Assembly: GCA_036346395.1 (NCBI GenBank) | Contig: CM070604.1 | Coordinates: 5,131,904-5,195,903 of the forward strand | DNA: 64,000 nt | Source of the DNA: Hsuehochloa calcarea | Lineage: Eukaryota > Streptophyta > Magnoliopsida > Poales > Poaceae | Direction: 5' to 3' | Shown: positions 46,322 to 59,189 of the stretch, piece after piece | Position numbering within the stretch: the stretch's first letter is position 1 | How the letters are laid out: every line of letters begins with the position of its first letter | Notes under the pieces: model-generated | Seen by the model: only the letters and a program-made list of their open reading frames with translations | Databases searched by the model: none | What the model was told of the DNA's origin: nothing | Made by a program: the position numbers and the translations under genes

Positions 46322-47803
46322 GATCTACGTCCCTCCCCCAGACTTCTCCGAGACGATTCTCAGCTCTGCTCATAAGCGGGATGGAGATGAGGTGGGCGCC
46401 GGTGCGGCCGAGACCGAAGCGGCAGGCCGACTAGCCGTTCTTCTCGTCCACGCCGCTCGATGCGATCTGCGACTCCATGGATGTCGGCTGAACCTGATTG
46501 TTTGCTTTAAATGTTGATACACTAGTACTAGTCTAGTGGTTGGTGGATGGGAAGTCGGCTGAAACTAATCAACGGATGTATGCATTCTGGAGTAGAACAC
46601 ACTGCTAATAGATTTCGAGGCAGAATTGAAGCAAGGTGATGCTAAGATGTGCAGGCTGATAGAGCCGGGGGCACCAGGAATAACGTCGTCAACGGCGAGA
46701 ACCGAGGGGAGGCAAAGATGCAATAGGAGGATTAGGACAGACAGGATGGAGAAGAGAGGAAATTGGGGGAGTTTAGGTGTGGAGTGGATAAGGTTGTGGT
46801 GGACATCAACATATATGGGGATGATCCAACGGTAGATTGCTATCCCGTTTTGCTGCCTCCAAACGCTATAGCATTAGTTAGTATTTCTCTAAACAAAAAT
46901 AGGCATGCGCGGCTATGGTCGGGTCGGGTGGAGAGAATGTCAAGGGAGGGTAGTGTAAGGTCAATTGGGCAAGGGTGTGCAGACCAAAAGAAGATAGAGG
47001 TATTAGATTGTGAGATCTTGAGTGTTTCGGATGAGCATTGACACTGAGATGGCTTTGGCATGAATGGAAATCACCAGAAAAGACTTGGACTAGAACACCC
47101 TTGCCGATAGACAAAACGAATAAGGAGCTCTTTGCAGCTTCAACAACGATCTCAATTGGGGATGACAAAAGGGTGAATTTTTGGCATAGCGGATGGCTGC
47201 ATGAAGAAGCACCGAAAGACATCGCAATAACCAGACATATACCGTATCTCACGAAGGAAGAATAGGAAGGCGTCGGAAGCGCTCTTGAACAAAAAGTGGA
47301 TTCGAGACACAAGAGATATTGTACATGGGGGAAATTTTGCTCAATATGCAAAGCTAGGGAGGGCTCTTAGAATGATCGAATTGAGAGACGAAGTTCAGGA
47401 TGATTTGGTTTGGTGCTGGACTGGGGATGGAGAGTATTCAACTAGCACAGCGTAGCTCTGTCAATTGTTTCGTGGTACGAAAAAACCTTATGTAGAAATG
47501 ATTTGGAAACCATGGGTGTCAAATAAGGAAAATGCTACCAAACGCGATAGAAACCGGTAGAAGCGAAATAGCCCATACAATCAGACCACATCCTACCTCC
47601 CCCGTATGCACCTCCCCTCCTCAACCGTCCTCGCTCTCTCTCTCCCGCCTAATACAATCCACCCTCATACGAACCAACCATTTCTTCCTCTATCCCCTCC
47701 TCTTCATCCCGCTTTCACTATCTCTCTGCCTCCATGAAGGACCATGCCAACCGTTGACCTCTCTCTCCGTGACTCGTGATCGCCCGCCGTCCGTGCCGCC
47801 ACT

Positions 47804-48319
47804 CATTCTTTCAGCTTCTTCCACGTCACCAACCACGGCATCCCGGCCGGCACCGTTGACTCCCCTGGCTCCGCCGTCCGTGCCTTCCACGAGCTGCCCC
47901 ACGCTGCTCGCTCGGTGTTCTACTTCTTTGAGCCCATCAGAGGCATTACTTACTCCACCATCCCCAACCCATCACACCAGGCTGGCCAGCCCGCTGCCGC
48001 TCCTATCCTCCCCTAGCCTGGCTCGCTTTGAGTACGCTTCGGCCCGACAGTGCCCAACCTTGGGCACGTCCCCGCGGCTTGCTAGGACGCACTACTGGAG
48101 TACCAGCGGCTCTTGGCGGGTTTCGGGAAGGAGGATGGCGGGCTGCTGTCTGGGGCTCTCGGCGTCGGGGCGGAGCGGACCATGAAGGTGGAGGGGTGGC
48201 GGATGGCGTGCCACTACTACCCACCGTGCCTCGAGCCGACGCGGGTGATGGGCAGCCTGGAGCACACCGATCCAAGCGTGTTCATGGTGCTAGCACAGGA
48301 CGGCGTAAGGAGACTGCAG
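47804..48319 (+). pseudogene. captured 2-oxoglutarate/Fe(II) oxygenase fragment, copy 1
   Basis: The N-terminal DIOX region reads FFHVTNHGIP and VRAFHELPHAARSVFY. After stops and a frame change come LLAGFGKEDGGLL and CHYYPPCLEPTRVMGSLEHT, then DPSVF. HTD is the first half of the iron-binding HxD...H set; the second His is absent because the copy stops at CTGCAG/gtgcgg, probably an old exon border. It resembles the ACC-oxidase-like/SRG1-like 2-ODD family. It is non-functional and lies inside Pack-MULE 2. Confidence 0.75.
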
Positions 48320-48340
48320 GTGCGGAGATGCATTTTTATC

Positions 48341-48690
48341 AAGTTTTATGAAATTTTATTAAGTTTCACAAAGTTTCATCCAAAATTTCCTTGTGTTTCC
48401 TGAAAGTTGCATCCCAAATTTCATGAAGTTTCATCCAAAGTTTCATCGTGTTTCATCAAGTTTCATCACAAGTTTCATCGTGTTTCATCAAGTTTCATTC
48501 CAAATTTTATCGTGCTTCACCAAGTTTCATCCCAAGTCTCATGAAGTTTCACTAAGTTTCATGAAGTTTCATTCCAAGTTTCATCGTGTTTCATTAAGTT
48601 TCATCGTGTTTCGTCAAGTTTCATCCCAAGTTTCATCGTGTTTCATTGAGTTTTATATAGTTTCATTAAGTTTCATGAAACTTGATCGGT
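48341..48690. repeat. degenerate AAGTTTCAT array, inverted relative to 45300-46075
   Basis: AAGTTTCATCCCAAGTTTCA-type units are the reverse complement of the first array. Their position near the GGGAGCT end is the same in both Pack-MULE-like elements. Confidence 0.85.
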
Positions 48691-49140
48691 CAGTCCACAT
48701 GTTATGGGTAAAGAAAATGTGAAGAATTTTATATTGATCAAGTGCTGACGTGTTTCATACTACAAGTTTAAGTTCCTTCTTGGAATAATTTTTTTATTTA
48801 GAATAAGAAAACATTGTGATCGTTATCCTCATGTGCTGACCATAGCTGGCTCTTCCAACGGGAGGTTCAGCCAGACAGCTGTACCATTGAGTGAGCCTCA
48901 CAACAGTATCACATTGTGTAGCAGCTCCCGTCAAAATAAATACAAATTCTTCGCGTAGGAGGCGATCCAAAACAAGCTACATACGACCGATAGGCTACAC
49001 GCACGAGGATGGGAGAGTTAACTGTCCTGCCATTTTTGCCTACATCGTCGGGAATCGGCTTGACCCGTTCACGCAATGCACTTACTAGTTGCTCCAAGCC
49101 AGTTTGTCCACACGGAAAGTTCCGATTGAAATACATCTAA

Positions 49141-49654
49141 ACAAGGAATAACACTTGCCATTCGTTGGTTATTTGAAGCATCCAAAAAACGTTCAGATCA
49201 AAATATGACTTTCAAATTAAATTCTGAATTAGTAGATGCTGCCAAAGGGAGTGGGGGTGCCATATGCAAAAAGCGACTCATAGAAGGCTAGAGGCAAATA
49301 GAGCATTTGTATATTTTCGTTAATCCATGAACACAATCTAGGTATGTAGACATTTGGATCCATACAATCTCGATTGGAAAAGATTGCCATGAGCTATCAC
49401 CGCAGCAGTAGAGTTTGTTGGGGGTGACAAATATTCACGATTGGTGGGTGCAGCTCTTTGACAAAACATCCTCAGACCGAAAAAGGGGGGATTGCAGCGT
49501 TGATTATCTTGGTCCTTTGGCTGCTGTGGAAAGAAAGAAACAGCTGAATTGGGGGAAATCACAACGAGCGAGTGATCTCAGTCAACAAAGGTTGTGATTA
49601 GTTGTAATTCAACCGCAGCTATAAGGCCCGCGTAAATTTTGCTAGCTGTTGCGT
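49141..49654. other. unassigned DNA before the duplication junction
   Basis: Presumably LINE tail and flanking sequence. No gene or clear repeat end is seen. The last bases, TGTTGCGTAT, precede the start of copy 2. Confidence 0.4.
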
Positions 49655-49948
49655 ATGAGTCCGTGACAAGACTACAAATAGGTGACCAGGATGAAGGCTT
49701 CAGATGCAGAGCAGAAACTGTGACGCGCAAAAATCTCTTTGAAGGAAAACACACAGAGAGGCGATATCAACCGATGATCCATAGCAGTATACAGTGACGA
49801 ATAATCTCTTTCTTATACGAAAACGGTTTAAAATCTGAGCACGCACATACCCAGCTAGCACTTGGCACTTGCATTACACGACCGTCCAACACTAGGCTAA
49901 AAGGGAGGAAGGAAAAGGCGGTAACTTAACCAACGCCTGGGATTCACC

Positions 49949-52900
49949 TCAGGCACGAGCGCAAGCATCTCTGATCGCACGCAGCTCCGCGGCTGCATCC
50001 CTCATGCTCAACCTCTCGTACGGCACTCGCCTCGTGCAGCTAAGCCCGACCCTAATGGCAGAAACCAAGCAATCGTGCACTGAAACGAGCGCGCCACCGT
50101 CGAATACGGGCAGCAGGGCGGGGTCGAGGACCTGCTCGATTTCGTCAGGAAACGCAGTGCCGACGAACTCGTGCAGCGTCAGGCCGTCCCTGAACGCGTC
50201 GTTCGTCGGCGGCCTCCCCGAAAAGATCTCCAGGAGCGTTATTCCGAAGCTGTAGACGTCGCCGTGTGTTGACACTTTCCCAGTTGTACCGTATTCTGCA
50301 CATTATTAGAGACAAGTACTGAACTTTCTTTAGATTACGTTATAGTAACTTATAACGGAAAAGTGGCTAAGAAATACCAGCATCCACTATGCACGAGAAA
50401 CTTAATCACTAAGGTTGGAGTTTAATTACCTGGTGCAACGTAGCCAATCGTGCCCCTTATGCCGATGGTGCTCTCGGTGTTGGCAGCGTCATGGCTCCCC
50501 AGATCAATAAGCAGCTTTGCGAGGCCAAAGTCGCCGATGCATGCCGTCATGTCCTCGCCGAGAAGAACATTGCTCGGCTTGAGATCACAGTGTATGATTG
50601 GTGGTATGCAGCTGCTGTGGAGATAGTGCAACGCGTCGGCGATGTCCACAGCGATGTTGAGCCTTTGGCTTACACTTAGGCTGTTGACATTATTGAGCGC
50701 TTCAGGTTTCGGATGCAGCCACCTGTCTAGGCTGTAATTAGGCATGAACTCGAACACCAAAGCTCTGAAGTCGTTACCCTCTGCGTCGACGCTGGAGCAG
50801 CAAGTGATGACACTCATGAGATTCCGGTGTCGTATGTTCCGTAAGGCTTCGCATTCCGACAGGAAAGTCTTGGAGGCGCCGGCTTGCCGGAGATCAAACA
50901 CCTTCACCGCGACGGCGACGTCCTCGTGCACCAAAGCCCCTTTCATCTTCACTGACAAGGTCCCTTGGTACACGGCACCATACTTTCCGGAGCCGACGAG
51001 GTTGGCGTCTGCAAAGTCGTCGGTGGCTTTCGCCAGTTCGGCGTAAGAAACTCTCGGGTAATAGTTGCCGTTGAGTACGCTTCGCGCCGCGGCGTTTGCA
51101 ATTCTCGACTTCCTCTTGCGCCACTGGAGAACAGTAAACAACATGGCAGAGCACAGAGCTACGCCAATGATAGGTAACGCAATCTTGAGAAACAGATGAG
51201 CGCGTCGGGTGGAATTGGCCTGCCTACATGGCGGCAACCGGAGCTGCGGAGCGCCACCGCAGAGCGCACTGTTCCCGACCATCCTAAACCCGGTGGTGTT
51301 CGCGAACACGCCGTGCAGCGGAACCTGACCGTCGAGACGGTTGTGAGACAGGTCGAGCTCTATGAGGGAGCTCATGTTCTCCAATCCCGCCGGAATGCCG
51401 CCCGACAAGCCGTTCCGCGACAGGTACAGCTCCTGCAGTCCCGGCATCTGGCCGAGCTCCGGCGGGATGCTCCCGGATAGTCTGTTGCTTGTCAGGTTCA
51501 ACCTCCTGAGCCCCTTCAACCTGCTCAACGTTGGCGGGATGCTTCCGGTGAAGAAATTGCTGTCCAAATCAAGGAACTCTAAGCTCTGGCAACTCCCCAG
51601 CTCGGCCGGCACCTCGCCCGAGAAGCGGTTTCCAGACAGTGCCATGAATGCGAGTTTCCCTAGCTGGCCTACGTCTCGAGGGAGCAGGCCATCCAGCTGG
51701 TTATCCGACAAGTCCATCACCGATGACAACGACGAGAGGCTGAATAGTTCTCTCGGGACATGGCCGGTGAGCTCATTGCCCGAGAGGTTAAGCAGTGTGA
51801 GCTGCTGCAGGTTGCCGAGGCTCGGAGGAATAGATCCATTCAGTAAGTTATTGCTCAGGTCGAGGCTAAGCAGTCGCGTGAGGTTGCCAATGGCAGATGG
51901 CAACAGTCCGGTTAACTTGTTCTCCTGTAACTGCAACTCTTGAAGGTTCTTGAGCTTTCCGATTCCTTCCGGGATATCGCCGGCGAGGAGATTAGACCGG
52001 AGGACCAACTTTTGCAGCCCGGCGAGGTTCCCGATGTCCGGCGGTATCATGCCGGATATGCGATTGGTTGCAAGATTCAGCGTCTGGAGCTGCTCCGAGA
52101 GGCGGGCGATGGATCTCGGCATCGTGCCGCCGAGCTTGTTGCCGTCGAGAAAGATTTCAACCAGCGTGCCGCAGTTGGTTAAGTTGTCCAAGAACTCCCA
52201 GCCGCCGGCGTCGGTCGCCGTGAGCTCGTTGTTGGACAGCTGCAGTGATAACAAGCAGAGCTTGCCGACCTCGGCGGGCACTTGCCCGGTGAAGCTGTTG
52301 TTGGCGAGGCTGAGAACTTGCAGTTTGGAGGCATTGGAGAGCGACGCCGGGATCGGCCCGGCGAGGCGGTTGCCGCCGAGGAAGAGGTACTGGAGGTTCG
52401 GCATACGCGCGCCCGCGTCGGGCGGGAGCTCCCCTCGGAACTCGTTGTTGGCGAGGGAGATGCCTTGCAGCGACGACATATTGAAGAACCCCGGCGGGAT
52501 CTCTCCGGCGAGGCGGTTCTGGTACACGGTGAAGAAGAGAAGGCCGGGAAGACCCGCGAGACCGTCGGGATTATCCCTTCCAGAAGGTTCTGGTCGAGCT
52601 CGAGCTGCCGGAGCCTCGTGAGGTTCGCGAGCGAGGGTGGGATGCGGCCGGAGAGCGAGTTGTGGCCGAGCCGGAGGACCGTGAGGTTCGGCAGTGCCGA
52701 GCCAGTTGGGGACGCCGCCGGTGAGGTTGTTGTTGTTGAGGTACGCGACGCGAGGCCGGTGCGATTGCGGAGGGCGCCGGGTATCTCGCCGGTGAAGGCG
52801 TTATCGCAGAGGCCGAGGTACGGAGGCGCCGAGCCGCCGAGGCTCGCAGGATGCCGCCGAGATGCCGTTGGTGGTGAGATTGAAAACCTCGAGGTACGTG

Positions 52901-53142
52901 AGGTTGGCGACGCCGGGGATCTCCGGTGAGGCGGCGCGAGAGACGCCCGAGGACGTGACGCGCCAGCGGTGCGATTCACGCCGCCCGGCGGCGAAGTGCA
53001 CCGTGTCGTTCCACGACCGAGGCGCCGGATGGGTCCGACACGCCGCCTTGAACGCCACCAGCGCATCCCGGTCGGTGTCCGCCGCCGCCGCCGCTAGTTG
53101 CAATAACAAAAGCAACACCACTGCCTCAACTGCCGTCGCCAT
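49949..53142 (-). CDS. non-RD LRR receptor-like kinase (Xa21/FLS2 class), copy 2; N-terminal frame broken
   Basis: Paralogue of the copy at 33877-37076 with the same gene structure. Exon 1 is 53142-50430 and exon 2 is 50295-49949. From about 52527 to the intron it is one uninterrupted frame of 701 codons covering most LRRs, the membrane segment (about 51200-51124) and the kinase up to GTIGYVAPG, including HCDLKPSN and GDFGLAK. Exon 2 completes the kinase, ending RDACARA. The signal peptide at 53142 is intact, but 53066-52740 has many small deletions relative to copy 1. The compensating shift pair seen in copy 1 recurs near 52697 and 52570. Read literally it is a broken gene; the middle and C terminus look undamaged. 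Confidence 0.87.
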
Positions 53143-53629
53143 GCTTGTTACAAATCTTCCGCCGCCGCTAGTTGCATGGACACGGCTCAAGCGAGTGGAG
53201 AGGCCAAGTAGCCAAATGTTCAGCTGATTTGGCTGTGCCGGCGCCGCGATGGACCAACTGAACATGTCGCTACATATAAATAAAGAAGCAAGTATAGTCA
53301 TGCATTCGGTCGAATTAATCTGCTCTCTTGCTGACGACTTGGCGCTATAGAAAGCAGACAGGTCATACTCAAACCAACTAATCAACAGGCGACTTGAAAA
53401 TTTGGGGGAGTTGATTCTGATAATAGCCAGATTGGTCTTGCTTGTTGACTTTATCAAAACATACATTAACAAGTCACTAGTTGCCAGCAACTGTGCAAGG
53501 AAGACTGGGTGGGTATACATGAGTACTACGACTTGTTTGCATCGATGCACTAACTTTTTCAGAGGACTCGTAGCAGCCGGGTCGACAGGTCGTTCATGTT
53601 TTGTTCCATTAGTCAATTAGTTGACTTTT

Positions 53630-56600
53630 GTATGGTTGTTACACCGTGTTTGACTTGATTGTGAGCTTGGTGCCAACCATTTGTGAATTTGAGACCGTCG
53701 TATCTCAAATTTGTAATTTGGAATCTTCTGTGTTCACAATGCGGTCCTCGGATGAGTAGCTAGTGCTCACAATTATATCAGTGGATATCAAACACATATC
53801 ACGAAAATGTAAAACTATTGTATAATAATAAACAAGCGTAAATATACCTTATGACTTTTGTCTTTCAGAATGGTCGACCAGGCCAAATATTGTTAAAGAA
53901 TCAGCAGCGGAAGTGGAATTTAAAGTACAACACGTGAAAACCCTCACGATATACCCACGGTCAATCGACTGGGGCCCGCAACCTAATTATTGGCCTTCTT
54001 GTCTTTCAGTCTTGAAGAATGTGCATAAGTGTCCATGTAGCATTCTTCTTTTATGTTTACTGAATAATAATATATTGAGCGAGCATGAGTACACAACCGT
54101 ACTCGCGAGCTAACACACAGAATACATTTATATAATATGCAAGGCTGATAAAAGAAATGACTTGTGGTTCTAAAACCACTTATTGAAATAGATTATGTAG
54201 TAGCAAATTATGAGACTTAGCATTTTTAACTAACACAGATTTTAACAAAGTTGAGTTTTGTTAAAAATACTAGTGGGTGCTTCAACCTCCTAGATCACTG
54301 AGTGGCTCCATCCACCCAATATTCATATTCTTTCTCGGGTCACATCTCGTACTTATTATTGGTTCCTAACCAGACCATCTCAAATCTCTGGGCTCTAACC
54401 CATCTTTCAATTCCCTCCCACAAATTGTTTTATAAAAATAAAATCTACTTCATGCAAGTTCTAGACATCGCCCATGATCGTGGGCACAGCTATCCAGATA
54501 GTTTTCTCAGTCTGCAGAGTTCGTACGCTTTACCCACAAGAGACAATCAACATATAATATCCGTCTTGACACACCTACATAGGTGTGCAACAAAGATAAT
54601 TGTCACAAGACTTTTACAATGCCCCACCTCAACACAACTCCATCACAAGGTGTCACCTCCTTGGGCCGCGCCCCCAGGAAGTCACCCACTTGCGTTGTGT
54701 AGTTTGGTGGCTCCCTTACCCTTAATCCACACCACACACCCACTAATGGTGAACTTGTGATGAGGTGAACAAATTAGTCAGCCAGGTTGTATTCATAGAC
54801 TTGTGGTTACATTATTTTTACACGAAAGGTCATCATAAGATCTGGGTCCTTAATTAACTCAGGTGGTACTTCCCCATTCCCACTCTGTCGTATTCTTTCT
54901 AGCACCTGTCACGCTTTCCAACCGCTCGAGTCAAAATCTGTTTTTGGTTTTCTTTTGTTTTGAAATACTTTTCTAGTCAACATACCAGTCAGGCTCCAAC
55001 CTCGACTACCCAAATCCAGTTTCAAGTTTTAAATTATGTCGGGGAAAATTATTGCCCGCATACCAATGTACCTAAGTAAGGCTAAGTATCATATTTAGAT
55101 ACATACTTAGTAGCTAGTATGTATACTATTAGTCTAGGGTAACAATTGATAGTGTCCAAGTTCAATGATAGGAAGTCTATATGCAATTATCATTAAGGTA
55201 TTAGCTATGAGCTAAATTAACATATTTGTATAAATCATAACAATATAATTTCATAACTTTAAAATAATATAATTGCATTTCAAAAGTAGGTGCAAAATGT
55301 TGACTCGCTTTACTCAATGTTCTGATAATCTTGATCTTGATCTCGTTCTTGTTGGGACTGTTGTTCCTGTCATGGCTTTAGATTCTAACTACGCAGAATA
55401 TGATTGAACCTAAGAGCATCTGAAAGACAACAAAATGAAATCTAATAAATACAAAGGCAAGTAACAAAGGAAACACTTCAATGAAAATCAATCAACCCAA
55501 GAGTATGCGAAGCAGGAAAATACTTGAAATGAAACTAAGTATATCTAACGGTATCTTGAAAGGAGGAGGTATTCTAGATGAAACTAATCATACTTAGTGG
55601 AGTTGATAAAGGAAGTATTTCAGATAAAGTATATACAAAGGAAGTTGATGAAGAAAATACTTCAGATGAAGTATAACTAAAGGAAGTTGATGAAGGAAAT
55701 ACTTCAAATGAATGAAGTACATCCAGGAATATTTGGAATAAAGAAAATACTTCAAACCAAAGTAGATAAATCCAAACTCTATTTGTTTAGTCTAGTGGTG
55801 GGGTTTTGGTTGATAGTCAAACTTAGGGTTATGTAACTGTTTGATCCGGAGTGAGGGCGAGAGGGGTCGGGCTCTCAGAAAGTCCGCTGGTGCGAAGAGT
55901 TAGGACTCCAACGGGGTGGGGAGAATATTCATAGGAATATTCGCATCGGTTACCTAGATAGGAGAGATCATCCAGTTAGGTCGAACTCTCTGACCCACCT
56001 TCTAGTCATGAATGGTCCTTTTGCTGGGAATAGATAGTGATAGGTGATGGCTGGATTCTATACAAGGTTGATTGGTGGTTGATTATTATCACCTAGGAAC
56101 ACCTCATTGATGCTTACACACGATGCCTAGTTGAATTAATGATTTATTTTGTTATTACTTCCTATTTAACGAGGAAGTTTCATGATTGTTAGGTGAGACC
56201 TATGCATAGGTATAAGATTCGCTCTGGGTAGACATTAGTCTCACCGACACATGGGGTCTATTTCACTTAATGATTTCTTTTATTATTTGATATTTATCAA
56301 GGAAGTTCCATGATCCTTAGTTGGAACTTTTGAGCATTGGCTAGATACCAGCCTATAACTTGATCAGGGGCGTTTACAGTTTTGAGTTCATATATGATGT
56401 GATCTTTAGTTAGCTTCATTACTTGCGTGGCTTGACATACTCTAAAGTGAATCTATCATACTAGGTTGATCCTTAGCCATAGCACATGCTAATGACTACT
56501 TCTCGTTAAGTAAATAACTATATTACAAGTCCTATGGGTTATTACCTACTAGTCCTTGCTTGGCGTTCAACTCTATCACCTTGATTACTATTACTAGTAT

Positions 56601-59041
56601 GAAGTTAGGTCACAGTTATCGCTAACCTGCATCAAGGTTTATCGCTACTACACTTTACTTGGTATTTTGTTCTAAATATCGAGGACATACTTGGTTGCTT
56701 AATCGACTACTAGCATGGTCCATATGCCAATGACATACATGCATATACATATACTTTTATTTCCTTGCTTATTCTATGTCCTAAGTATATGTGAGTTTAC
56801 GTATCTCACTACTGGATTACTATACTAAGATTTACCCTTATACATGATGTGACTAGATCATGATATGATAATGGCCTAGGGCCTACTAGTTATTGGATCA
56901 TGTGTGTATGTACATGCCTAAACATGTCTATATCATTTTAGGTTCTAACTACCTAAGTTGGTCATTTTAGTTTTATCCTTTAGTTAGTTTACTTACTGTT
57001 CGATCTTTCGTTAAAGATTTGACTTAGATTGCAAATGAAGAGTTCGACTAACTACGTTATTCTTACTAAACACTAACTGGTGTTGATCACTGGCCGCTTG
57101 ATATCGTGTTTTATTTGCTAATGGCTTGTACGTACTCGAATCGTCCACCCGATTGATTCACTAATTGGGTTAGTTAAAGGAAGTGTATGGTAATTGAAAC
57201 CTACATTGATAATCCACCTTAATCCTTGCTTAACACTAATCAATCTCCAATCCACAAACTAACTGACAATCTACTGGAATGGGTCCACTGGTCAGTTGCT
57301 GAGAGAGAGGGCAACACAAAGGGAGTTATAGAGGGGGGGGGACCACTGGTCATACAAACATACATACAGAGAGAGAGATAGATAGAGGGGGCCCACCTTT
57401 CATTCTAATAGAGCTTTAATTAGCTCAGTCCTAATGACTGCTCTGTCCTAATGATACCTTAATGGCCACATTAATAACTAGCTACAGTGTTGGTCCTATT
57501 TGGACCGGGACAGAGCAGCTAGGGGCGCTCTCGGGCCGTGGTCGTCACTGGCGAGCCAGGCCACGGGGGTGACCGACAAGGCCACAAATGGGTTCTCCTT
57601 GGGCATGCGAACTCGTTGGTGCGAGTGGCGAGGGTTGGGTGGCTCATAACAACAGCGCAACGACTACTAGCGGCAGCGGCTTTTGGGCTACGGTGGACTT
57701 ACACGCTCCGACGACGCTTCTGGCTAACCGTCGCCCGCATGAGTATCTACAAGAGAAGGGGAGCCTACTGGAGTGGAGGGGCGATGGAGGCGGCCGAAGG
57801 ATGGTCAATGGCGATGACCCGAGGCGGCAGGGGAACCTTCACGTGGCGGCGACATCATGTGAAGAAAGGGGGTCGTGAGCTGTGAGGATGCATGAAGGAG
57901 GCGAGGAGATGGGCGAATAGGAGGGAATTGGGGAAAGGCTCACCGGAGAGGATGCGACAGCGGAAACGGAAGCTTTCGGCCGGAAGTAAAGAAGACGAAG
58001 TCGTCGACGAAATCCTGTGGACAAAAGGGGAAATTAAATGGGGGGAAGATTGCTCGTGCTCCGGAACACATGGTGACGCGGGTGGTGGAGAGAGAAGCTC
58101 ACCGGAGTGGCGGGGAGGCGATGGTGATGCGGCGGCTGGAAATGGCGCTTGCGCCTTTTTCACGTGCGTGCTCGGTGGAGAAGAAGAGGTGGAGGAGAGT
58201 GACCGGGGAGGGTGAAAGGTGTCTCAGGTGGCCATTTATAGGCGAGAGGGGGTGGAGGGTCGGTGGTGGAGGCGAATTGACGGGATAGCGTGACGTCGGG
58301 GCGGTATGGGAACAATAGCATGGAGGGACGCCAAAGAGACGGGTTGGCCGCCTGCTCCTTTGCGACGGCACGGGAACACGTGACGCGATGAATAGCAGGG
58401 GGGTGTCATCTCTGTGTGGCGCCAGTATGGGCAGGTGTGGCGGTGGGGGAGGCAAGGACGAAGCCGGTAGGGTGCGCGTGCGGTGTTGGTGCGTGGAAGA
58501 AAGAGAGGGGGCGAGGGTGGGCTGGTCCGAGGGAAAAATGGGCTGAGGCCGGGGGGATGTGCTGGGCCGGTGCGTGCGGTGTGGGCCGAGGCCGAGAGGA
58601 AAGCCAAGGGGAGGGTGCGCTAGGCCAAGGTCAATTTCGGTTGGGGAAAAAGGAGGGGAAAGAAAGAGAGGGGAAAAGAGGAAAAGGAAATAGGAAAAGG
58701 AAAATCGGGAAAAAAACGATGGCTTAATTTTTGGAATATGTTATCATCATGGATTTCTATTTTAGATATTTTTAGCGGATTTACCTACATATGAAACTTT
58801 GGTTTCAAGTTTTGAAATTCCACTGTTAAGGTTCCGATTTTTTATCATGAATTGAACATTCAATATTCTTATGCGTTCGTTGGTGCAATCAAATCTTTTA
58901 GAGAAACTAATTCGGGCATGATCGCCTTCAAAACAACTCAGCAAAGTTTTACACAAGCTGATAACCAATAACACACAAAAGTTTTAAAAATATCATATTT
59001 TTAACTTTGTAAATTTTAGATCCCAATTTTGGGGTGTTATA
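53630..59041. repeat. LTR-derived noncoding block, copy 2
   Basis: Equivalent to 37560-42985, with the minus-strand TATA motif at 58229-58241 and the terminal GGGGTGTTATA at about 59031-59041. It differs from copy 1 by scattered substitutions and short indels, including a shorter GA microsatellite near 57370. Confidence 0.45.
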
Positions 59042-59189
59042 GACACCGACATCGCTATAAATTTAGGCAGATACGTGGGATATACTAATATGAGATTGCA
59101 CTTGCAGCCTGTGTGTGAAAATTCAGTTTGGAAAATTTGAGCATAACCCAACAAAGAGCTCAAAGGTGAGCTTAATTACTGTTCTAAAA

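Larger units (their letters stand above)
45198..46889 (+). mobile_element. Pack-MULE-like element 1, copy 1
   Basis: 1692 bp inserted in the LINE, with perfect 9-bp target duplication TAAACAAAA (45189-45197, 46890-46898). The left end reads GGGAGCTACTACAAAACGC; the right end (reverse) carries a related GGCAGCAAAACGGGATAGC somewhat inward. It contains an ATGAAACTT-type repeat array next to the left end and a nucleoredoxin-like gene fragment. No transposase. Related to element 2 at 47527-48929. Confidence 0.78.
47527..48929 (+). mobile_element. Pack-MULE-like element 2, copy 1
   Basis: 1403 bp in the LINE, flanked by GTCAAATAA (47518-47526) and GTCAAAATAA (48930-48939), a target duplication with one extra A. 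The left end is GGAAAATGCTACCAAACGC; the right end (reverse) is GGGAGCTGCTACAC, matching the GGGAGCTACTAC end of element 1. It carries an oxygenase gene fragment and, near the right end, an ATGAAACTT-type array. Orientation is opposite to element 1. Confidence 0.72.
44742..49140 (+). mobile_element. LINE (L1-like) reverse transcriptase remnant, copy 1, interrupted
   Basis: Three pieces read as one plant LINE ORF2. 44742-45197 holds the RT catalytic YADD (44781-44792), then YLGLPLS-like sequence and SSRMAGWKA. 46899-47526 holds LRWLWHEWKSPEKTW, VNFWHSGWL and the WCWTGDGEYSTSTAY zinc-binding-region motif. 48930-49140 holds KYKFFA and AIQNKLHTTDRL. The gaps are two Pack-MULE-like insertions. Frameshifts and stops mean no active enzyme. 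Confidence 0.82.
33583..49654. repeat. tandem duplication unit, copy 1 (16,072 bp)
   Basis: Begins ATGAGTCCGTGACAAG, and the same sequence restarts at 49655. Receptor kinase, LTR block, TIR element, LINE and Pack-MULEs recur in the same order and orientation at offsets of 16,018-16,072 bp. The offset changes only through small indels. Transposon target duplications are shared, so the insertions came before the duplication. Confidence 0.95.
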
